Of a DNA stretch of 5,327 bases, positions 1-4,378 are shown in pieces. Position 1 is the first letter of the stretch, and each line of letters opens with the position of its first letter. A program made the position numbers and the translations under genes. Location of the stretch: the NCBI GenBank assembly GCA_964479435.1, contig CAYZME010000106.1:1-5327 (forward strand), read 5' to 3'. This DNA comes from JAAYKS01 sp964479435. Its GTDB lineage: Bacteria; Bacillota; Clostridia; Saccharofermentanales; UBA5734. Under the pieces are notes generated by a model. The model made no database searches. It was given only the letters and a program-made list of their open reading frames with translations, and had not been told where the DNA came from.

Positions 1-1
1 C

Positions 2-629
2 GCCGATCTACCGGGATTCGCCGATCATTTTGATCTGGCCGCGTACATGCGCGATCTGAACCAGATCAAGGCGGACAACACCGGCGATTGGGACGGCGCC
101 AAGGAAGGCCGCGGTTGGCACCTGGGCTTTGGCGTGCGCGAAGAAATCCGCCGCCTGATGGACCTGGAACGGCAGTTTACGGACACCATCTATGTCAGCA
201 TTCATTGCAACAGCGCCGGACAGGACACGACCGCGCGCGGTTTGCAGATCTATTACAGCTCGACCGAATATGTCTACGCCGATGAAGTCTATGAAATCGC
301 CCAGGACCGGGACGTCTTTCATTGGGGATACCCGGTCTACCAGGCATACACCTGGTATGACNNNNNNNNNNAGCGCGCGCGCGGCTTTGGCCTCAGCTGT
401 GTTCCAAGCCGTCGCCGGGGCGGTGCCCCAACTGGGCACCGGCCGGAACGCGGGCGTGCGGTTGGGCAATTATGGCATGTTGCGCGAACAAAATCTGGCG
501 TCGGTGCTGGTCGAGTGCGGATTTATGTCCAGCCCCGAAGACCTGGCGCTGTTGAAAAACGCGGATACACAACAAGCGATCGCCCGTGGCGTCGCCGAGG
601 GCATCCGCGCGTATTTTCTTTCCCGGTGA
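2..629 (+). CDS. N-acetylmuramoyl-L-alanine amidase (Amidase_3 type), 5'-partial and interrupted by an assembly gap
   Basis: This is the C-terminal part of a zinc-dependent peptidoglycan amidase, which cleaves the bond between N-acetylmuramic acid and L-alanine outside the cytoplasmic membrane. Before the gap, the frame starting at base 2 is open to the window edge and contains YVSIHCNSA followed by ARGLQIYYSS. This is the family's SIHxN zinc-ligand segment (His codon at 203-205) and the strand after it. After the gap, the frame starting at 372 reads through GRNAGVRLGNYGMLRE and ASVLVECGFMSSPEDLALL to a TGA at 627-629. This matches the family's conserved C-terminal part, with the catalytic or metal-binding Glu at 513-515. 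The N-terminal zinc ligands and any signal peptide lie left of the window. The two halves are in different frames as the gap is written, so I join them only because they are complementary parts of one domain. The gene converges on the rnf-like operon, with no evident functional link. I am sure of the family but not of the exact protein across the gap. Confidence 0.85.
362..371. other. Assembly gap (10 Ns) inside the amidase gene
   Basis: Ten consecutive Ns split the amidase. The frame before the gap ends a codon at 361 and the frame after it begins a codon at 372. The true number of missing bases should therefore be a multiple of three, so ten is a placeholder and not a measured length. The bases just after the gap are a GC-alternating run (agcgcgcgcgcgg), which may explain the failed assembly. 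The apparent frameshift should not be read as a biological pseudogene. Confidence 0.95.
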
Positions 630-631
630 GT

Positions 632-649
632 GTTGCGCGCTTGCGCAAC
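632..649. terminator. Short perfect hairpin just after the amidase stop
   Basis: GTTGCGC (632-638) and GCGCAAC (643-649) form a perfect 7-bp stem around a GCTT loop, beginning three bases after the amidase stop. No T-run follows, so it is not a classical intrinsic terminator. It could help end transcription or protect the 3' end of the mRNA. The function is inferred from position only. Confidence 0.4.
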
Positions 650-656
650 GCGTTAC

Positions 657-708
657 GCTGGGCGCCGCTGCGCGTTGCGCCCGGCGCAGCGGCGCCACGG
701 CGCCCAGC
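657..708. terminator. Large GC-rich inverted repeat between convergent genes, possible bidirectional terminator
   Basis: GGCGCCGCTGCGC (661-673) is perfectly complementary to GCGCAGCGGCGCC (684-696), giving a 13-bp stem with a 10-nt loop. An outer pair, GCTGGGCGCC (657-666) with GGCGCCCAGC (699-708), also forms a perfect 10-bp stem and shares bases 661-666 with the inner arm, so the two pairings compete. The element fills most of the 93-bp space between the convergent amidase and rnfA-like genes, a usual place for a shared terminator. There is no T-tract on either strand, so termination activity is uncertain. Confidence 0.5.
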
Positions 709-722
709 CAAGCTCGAGATTC

Positions 723-1343
723 CTATCCGGTAAATAAAGCGTTCATCGCCATCCAGGCCCATGTGACCAGGCCGGTCGCGACCAGAATCGCCGGGGTGCC
801 GCGCATCCAGGCGGGGAACGTGTCGTGGCCCAACCGCTCACCGATCGCGCCCAAAACCGCGGAGGCCAGCAATAACCCGCAGCCTGAACCGGCAAAATAA
901 ACGGCCGAACGCAAAAAGGGCGCGGTTTGCAAGGCCGGTTCATAAGCCGGCAACAGCGCCAGCGCGGACGCCAGGACATACAGGCGCAGGCGGTCGCCGC
1001 CGTAAGCGGCTTCGATCCATCGCGGCTTGAGTGCCGGGATGAGTCGCGGTAAGCGGTCGATGGCGCCGGCAAGCGCCGCCAGGGCGAGCGGGGCGAGGCA
1101 GACGCCCGCCGCGCGCGATCCGTTGGACAAGCGGACGATCGCCTGCGCGGCCAAAAAGCCGGGGAGCGCACAGGCAAGGACCACGACCGCATAGCGCAGG
1201 CTGCCGGCGAGGGTGGCTTCCTGCTCATCCGCGCGGCGGTGGAGCAAACCGGGAAGCCAAAACAACGGGCCGGAGATCCCCACCGCGGCCGATAAAAATA
1301 AGGGGAGCAACGACGCGGGCAGCGGCCAAATCCACAAGGTCAC
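723..1343 (-). CDS. rnfA: RnfA-like membrane subunit of an Rnf-type electron transport complex, lacking the conserved cluster cysteines
   Basis: This is a 206-residue integral membrane protein with about six hydrophobic segments (near 9-30, 50-70, 75-95, 119-135, 145-165 and 184-202), the size and topology of RnfA/NqrE. Recognition rests on the C-terminal part: LGAIGERLGHDTFPAWMRGTPA at 164-185, followed by a final hydrophobic helix. This corresponds to the family's IRERL...P..F.GTPIALI..GL segment. In canonical RnfA, a cysteine in the first helix (GxCPF) and one in a middle helix (NCAxLG) share a [2Fe-2S] cluster with RnfE inside the membrane. Here the matching stretches read GPLFWLPGLL and ASALALLPAY. 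The three cysteines present (58, 82, 155) do not fall at those sites. I chose the GTG start at 1343-1341 because it overlaps the rnfE stop as GTGA, has a purine-rich site just upstream, and gives the family length. It is the last gene of the operon. The family assignment is fairly secure but function as a standard RnfA is doubtful. Confidence 0.75.
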   Translation of the reverse strand: MTLWIWPLPASLLPLFLSAAVGISGPLFWLPGLLHRRADEQEATLAGSLRYAVVVLACALPGFLAAQAIVRLSNGSRAAGVCLAPLALAALAGAIDRLPRLIPALKPRWIEAAYGGDRLRLYVLASALALLPAYEPALQTAPFLRSAVYFAGSGCGLLLASAVLGAIGERLGHDTFPAWMRGTPAILVATGLVTWAWMAMNALFTG

Positions 1344-2068
1344 GACGTCCCCCTTTCTGCCCAGCGGCGGGCACGAGCACTCACCCAGCGGACCGCGCCG
1401 AGCACAACGCCCGCGACGACCAGACCCAGCGGGACTGTCATAGACAGACCGGTTGAGTCGGGGGCCGGGAGCGCGGCCGCGAAAACGGTCCCGGCCATCA
1501 ACCATTCACGAAGCACCCCCACACCCAGCCAGACCGCCGCGGCGGCCGCGCTCCCGGCGAGGATTCGCAGCGGCTCCGCCCACCGGGCGGCCGCCCCAAT
1601 CCGCGTGTCGCCCGGGTCGGCTTGTTCCCCGGGCGCCGCGATCGCGCGCAGAAGCGGCAAGGTGTCGAAACTCAGCAGGAGCGGCGCGGCCAGCAACGGC
1701 AGTGGGTTGCTGTCCGTGGGAAACCACGCCGACGCGTCCAGGACCAGCCACAGCACGGCGGTATACAAGAGATGGAACAGGAAGACAAGCGGATCGCCCC
1801 CGCGTATACGCGGCAGGCGTAGGCGCGGCACCCGCAGGCGCGGCACCCGCAGGCGCGGTAGTGTGCGTAGCCCGGACAAAGAAGCCCAGACCAGGAGCGG
1901 AACTGTCAGGGCGAGGAGGCTTGCCGCCAACGCCATCCGCGCGTTGACCGTAGCCATCACGGCGGGATAGGCCAGCGCGAGGGTCGTCAAACCACCCGGC
2001 AACAACCGTACCGGCTCTTGCGCGCCGGCCGCGTGTGGCGTTGGCTGGTTGCTCTGTATCAGATCCAT
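1340..2068 (-). CDS. rnfE: RnfE-like membrane subunit, cysteine-free, with a PRLRV repeat loop
   Basis: This is a 242-residue membrane protein placed between rnfG and rnfA, where rnfE normally lies. Residues 1-25 are hydrophilic. Hydrophobic segments follow near 26-42, 44-64, 92-112, 122-140, 157-185 and 199-217. The clearest family signature is LGVGVLREWLMAGTVF at 181-196, equivalent to the LGxIREILGxGT(L/I)F segment of RnfE/NqrD. The rest is very divergent. The conserved first-helix motif LCPxLAVT is replaced by LAYPAVMATV (about 32-41), and the VNCxILGR motif by about LAAPLLLSFD (126-135). There is no cysteine anywhere, so the [2Fe-2S] cluster shared with RnfA cannot be ligated in the usual way. 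The loop at 71-90 carries four tandem PRLRV-type units where canonical proteins have a single xRIPxF element. The length is above the usual 195-230 residues. I prefer the ATG at 2068 because a strong purine-rich site precedes it. An alternative ATG at 2092 overlaps the rnfG stop as ATGA. Identity relies on both the C-terminal motif and gene order. Confidence 0.7.
   Translation of the reverse strand: MDLIQSNQPTPHAAGAQEPVRLLPGGLTTLALAYPAVMATVNARMALAASLLALTVPLLVWASLSGLRTLPRLRVPRLRVPRLRLPRIRGGDPLVFLFHLLYTAVLWLVLDASAWFPTDSNPLPLLAAPLLLSFDTLPLLRAIAAPGEQADPGDTRIGAAARWAEPLRILAGSAAAAAVWLGVGVLREWLMAGTVFAAALPAPDSTGLSMTVPLGLVVAGVVLGAVRWVSARARRWAERGTS
1347..1354 (-). promoter_or_regulatory. Ribosome binding site for the rnfA-like gene
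   Basis: On the minus strand AAAGGGGG lies three bases before the GTG start at 1343-1341, with its GGAG-like core a little further back. It supports initiation at GTG inside the end of rnfE over the far upstream ATG at 1505, which would add 54 residues unlike RnfA. Confidence 0.5.
1802..1858. repeat. 15-bp tandem repeat encoding PRLRV units in the rnfE-like gene
   Basis: The unit ggcacccgcaggcgc occurs as two identical adjacent copies (1827-1841 and 1842-1856), with a diverged copy on the left (1812-1826) and further degenerate flanks. Read on the minus strand it encodes PRLRV-PRLRV-PRLRL-PRIR (residues 71-89), an arginine-rich loop between two hydrophobic segments. The 15-bp unit keeps the reading frame, so copy number can change without breaking the protein. 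Confidence 0.85.
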
Positions 2069-2077
2069 ACGGGTCGG

Positions 2078-2086
2078 CTCCTCTCC
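2078..2086 (-). promoter_or_regulatory. Ribosome binding site deciding the rnfE-like start
   Basis: On the minus strand GGAGAGGAG ends nine bases before the ATG at 2068-2066. The alternative in-frame ATG at 2092-2090, which overlaps the rnfG stop, has only a weak GGAAA upstream. This favours 2068 as the start, although reinitiation at the ATGA overlap cannot be excluded. Confidence 0.5.
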
Positions 2087-2088
2087 AC

Positions 2089-3465
2089 TCATTTGGAATC
2101 GGTTTCCGCGGGCGACGCGTTTACCAGCCCATCCCAATAGGCGAAGCCGGAATTGATCGCTTCGACCACCGCGCGTGAAGTGAGGGTCGCGCCCGCGACC
2201 GCGTCCACCTGGCGGCTCGTATCCGGCTGCCAGGGGGCCGGCACGGTGGCCGGGTACATACCGGCCTGCAACAGGCAGGCGCGCATCAGCTCCAGGCAGG
2301 TACCGATCGGAAGGGTCACCCCGTCGATCTCATCGCTGGTCCCGTCCGCTTGCGTTTCGATGAGGGTGGGGTCCTGGCGCGCCAACAGGAACGCGGCCAC
2401 GCGCGCCGCCTGCTCCCCCCAGGCGAGGTCGCCGGCGGGTGTGCTGCTGTCTTCTTCGCTGCGGGACCGTAGACTGCCGTCCTCCCGCTCCGCGTCCCAG
2501 ACAATGGCGGTCACGCGCTGCTGCTCCACCCGGATTTCGACATAATCGCGATAGCCGGACTCCCGGGCCTCCGCGTCCGCGTCGGCGCGATACAGCCCAT
2601 CTTGCGGCGTCCCGCCCAGCGTTGAGGGTGCCGATGCCCGGCGGGCGCAGATTTCCGCCAGCGCCAGCAAGTCGGCGACGGGCATGGTGATCCCCGGCGC
2701 GCCGTCGACGCCGCCGTCGGCCCGGACCCGAATCAAGACCGGGTCTTGTACCTGCAGCAAGACCGATTCCAGCGCGATCGCCTGTTCATGCCAGGGCAGG
2801 GCGCCGTCTCCGGCCGGCACTTCCCCGTTGGCCGATGCCTGGCGCAACGAAGCGGCGCCGTCCTCTGATTCGCCGTCCCAGCGGGCGTCGCGGATGAGGC
2901 CGGCCTCGACCTCCATCGTAAAGGTATAGCGATATCCGTCCTCATTGCTGTGGTCGGCCCGCGCCCCGTATGTCCCATCGCGCAAAACGCGCGGTTCGGG
3001 CTCGGGCTCGGGTTGTTCACCGGTCAGAAACAAAGGCGGTATCTTGCCGATAAAGCGTGAGGTGAAAAAGGGCAGCGCCGCCTGAGCGCCCGAGGCCGCG
3101 GTTTCTTGATGCTCCAACAAACGCACGCCGGCGATGGAGCCGGTGTCGGCATGAAAGGCGACGCGCACGACCAGGTCGCCCGCGTACCCAGTGGCGCGGG
3201 CCGCGATCAGATAGCCGCTGACGGCCCCGTTTTTGTCCCGCGCCTGGTACACTTCCTCTATTTTCGCGGCAAGGGGATCCGTGGCATCGACCGCCAGGGA
3301 CAGATAGGTATCGGCCGGCAGCAACGCGTGCAAATCCTGCCGGCGCCGCTCCTGTTCGACGCGGCGGACACGCAGGCCGGCGATGGCCTCCATTCCCAGC
3401 AAAAGCCCCAGCGAGATCAGGAGCATCAGCGCCAGGTTGAGAATCTGTCTACCCTTGCTTCGCAT
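2089..3465 (-). CDS. rnfG: Expanded RnfG-like flavoprotein with two extra FMN-binding-like repeats
   Basis: RnfG is the membrane-anchored extracytoplasmic subunit that carries FMN covalently bound to a threonine, attached by ApbE. Here it has 458 residues, about twice the usual length. Residues 9-31 form an N-terminal membrane anchor. Residues 40-145 match the first half of the RnfG FMN domain: GYAGDLVVRVAF, then LLEHQETAASGAQ in place of the family's hxETPGLG, then FFTSRFIGK. A proline-glutamate linker (152-158) follows. Two homologous repeats come next (about 161-276 and 287-402), each running DGxY, GYR, WD.E.EDG, PAGD..W.EQA, QDPxLI, ADG and GxTxP. The C-terminal end holds DAVAGATLTSRAVVEAIN, the flavinylation motif, with the acceptor predicted at Thr427 (2185-2187). 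The repeats resemble the FMN_bind domain of Tpp15/cAD1-type lipoproteins, with G-I-T (Thr260) and G-V-T (Thr384) where GAT is expected. GGAGGA seven bases upstream supports the ATG at 3465. The 5' end overlaps rnfD by 17 bp. Confidence 0.88.
   Translation of the reverse strand: MRSKGRQILNLALMLLISLGLLLGMEAIAGLRVRRVEQERRRQDLHALLPADTYLSLAVDATDPLAAKIEEVYQARDKNGAVSGYLIAARATGYAGDLVVRVAFHADTGSIAGVRLLEHQETAASGAQAALPFFTSRFIGKIPPLFLTGEQPEPEPEPRVLRDGTYGARADHSNEDGYRYTFTMEVEAGLIRDARWDGESEDGAASLRQASANGEVPAGDGALPWHEQAIALESVLLQVQDPVLIRVRADGGVDGAPGITMPVADLLALAEICARRASAPSTLGGTPQDGLYRADADAEARESGYRDYVEIRVEQQRVTAIVWDAEREDGSLRSRSEEDSSTPAGDLAWGEQAARVAAFLLARQDPTLIETQADGTSDEIDGVTLPIGTCLELMRACLLQAGMYPATVPAPWQPDTSRQVDAVAGATLTSRAVVEAINSGFAYWDGLVNASPAETDSK
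2260..2607 (-). other. RnfG internal repeat 2 (degenerate FMN-binding-like domain)
   Basis: This covers residues about 287-402. It repeats the order of repeat 1: QDGLYRADAD, SGYRDYVEIRV, VWDAEREDGS, PAGDLAWGEQA, QDPTLIETQADG, and DEIDGVTLPIGTCLEL. Thr384 occupies the SGAT threonine position, preceded by I-D-G-V. The spacing from DGxY to this threonine is 95 residues, against 97 in repeat 1. The two copies have diverged well beyond near-identity, so the duplication is old. Confidence 0.75.
2638..2985 (-). other. RnfG internal repeat 1 (degenerate FMN-binding-like domain)
   Basis: This covers residues about 161-276 of the RnfG-like protein. It begins with LRDGTYGARA, continues with EDGYRYTFTMEVEAG and ARWDGESEDGA, then has PAGDGALPWHEQA and QDPVLIRV. 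It ends with GAPGITMPVADLL, where Thr260 aligns with the flavin-acceptor threonine of SGATxS. The -3 residue is Pro instead of Ser/Thr and the -1 residue is Ile instead of Ala, so ApbE modification is uncertain. It is clearly homologous to the following repeat. Confidence 0.75.
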
Positions 3466-4378
3466 GTCGTATTCCTCCGATTCCGCTGGGGCGCGGCCAG
3501 GTGCATCGTTCGATCAGCGGGGCCAGGACGTTGACGACCAGAATCGCCCCCAGCAGGCCGTCCGGGCGGCCGCCCCATAGCTGCAGAGTCACCCCCAGCG
3601 CGCCGGCCAACGCGCCGGCCAGCACGCGGCCGCCGCGGGTGGCAGGGGAGGTGACGGGGTCTGTCACGATAAAGAAACCCGCCAGCATCACGAGGTCGCC
3701 GGCTGCGAACCGGATAGCCCCGGCCGTCCACAGCGGCGAGGCGCCAAACATCCAATACACGGCGGTCGCCGTCCAGATAAACGCCAGGGAGGCGCTCCAG
3801 GTGATGACGCGGCGCACGTACAGATACACGGCGCCGGCGAGGACGAGGAGGGCGGAAACCGCGCCGATGGGCGCGGCCGGGTCGGCGCCGCCCCGCAGCA
3901 AAAGATCCACCCAGCTGCCGGGCGCGGCAGGAGTTATCACGCGTTGGGCGGCCCCCCAGATCAGCATAATCAGCATATGGCCAGCCAGGGCGGGATTGAG
4001 CAGATTTTTGCCCAGGCCGCCGGAGAGAAGTTTGACCAGCCCGATCGCCGCGGCCGCGCCGCCGATGACCGCGAGCGGCGGGGTGGACGCCGGCAACGTC
4101 AGGGCCATCACCAGGCCGGTCACGACCGCGCTGCCGTCGCCGATCGTCTGCGGACGCCGCGTGGCCAGCTGATACAAGAACTCGGCCGCCACACAGGTCA
4201 GGACAGAGAGCGCCAGCAGCCGGGCGGCTTGACCGCCGTGCTTCCAGATGGCGCCGGTGACGACCGGCAACAGGGCGATCCAGACATCCCGCATCAGGCT
4301 CGCGGTCTGCCAGTCGCGTGTGATATGGGGAAACGCGGCGGGCACGACCGCCGCTTCGCTGCGTGTCAGCCGCTTCAT
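3449..4378 (-). CDS. rnfD: RnfD-like membrane subunit, apparently lacking the covalent-FMN motif
   Basis: This is a 309-residue polytopic membrane protein of the RnfD/NqrB family, which normally carries riboflavin and a covalent FMN and takes part in ion translocation. Conserved signatures are clear: DGSAVVTGLVMALTLP (81-96), GGLGKNLLNPALAG (120-133), IGAVSALLVLAGAVYL (171-186), and GFFIVTDPVTSPATRGG (234-250). The ILVVNVLAPLIER terminus (279-291) also fits. In canonical RnfD a DxxSGATPL-type loop between NPALAG and IGETSA carries the flavin-bound threonine. Here that interval is short and reads GAAQRVITPAAPGSW. It has a threonine (149) but no [ST]GA before it and no acidic residue at the motif start. 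The predicted start is the ATG at 4378-4376, which overlaps the rnfC stop as ATGA and is preceded by GGGAGG. An upstream in-frame start would add 26 residues with no family support. Confidence 0.9.
   Translation of the reverse strand: MKRLTRSEAAVVPAAFPHITRDWQTASLMRDVWIALLPVVTGAIWKHGGQAARLLALSVLTCVAAEFLYQLATRRPQTIGDGSAVVTGLVMALTLPASTPPLAVIGGAAAAIGLVKLLSGGLGKNLLNPALAGHMLIMLIWGAAQRVITPAAPGSWVDLLLRGGADPAAPIGAVSALLVLAGAVYLYVRRVITWSASLAFIWTATAVYWMFGASPLWTAGAIRFAAGDLVMLAGFFIVTDPVTSPATRGGRVLAGALAGALGVTLQLWGGRPDGLLGAILVVNVLAPLIERCTWPRPSGIGGIRHAKQG
3473..3478 (-). promoter_or_regulatory. Ribosome binding site for the rnfG-like gene
   Basis: On the minus strand GGAGGA lies seven bases before the ATG at 3465-3463, inside the end of rnfD. 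It is the cleanest Shine-Dalgarno sequence in the window. It fixes the rnfG start within the upstream gene and implies coupled translation. Confidence 0.75.

Noticed and set aside
372..629. Amidase as a frameshifted pseudogene
   Set aside because: The frame change coincides exactly with the N run, and both sides are well conserved, so unknown gap length explains it.
47..733. A continuous 228-residue plus-strand frame running through the gap
   Set aside because: After the Ns this frame loses all amidase similarity and reads arginine- and proline-rich shadow sequence, while another frame continues the amidase domain to its own stop. The continuity is an artefact of the placeholder gap length.
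1344..1505. Longer N-terminus for the rnfA-like protein from the ATG at 1505
   Set aside because: The added 54 residues are hydrophilic and arginine/glycine-rich, overlap rnfE, and have no counterpart in RnfA. The GTG at the GTGA overlap gives the family length.
1812..1856. Tandem repeats as a CRISPR or regulatory iteron array
   Set aside because: The units are 15 bp with no spacers, lie inside the rnfE-like coding frame and encode a regular peptide repeat, so a coding repeat is the simpler explanation.
3501..4172. Long plus-strand open frame opposite rnfD, and similar ones elsewhere opposite rnfC and rnfE
   Set aside because: High GC gives long antisense frames. These read as arginine-, alanine- and proline-rich sequence without domain signatures, and the minus-strand genes are clearly recognisable.
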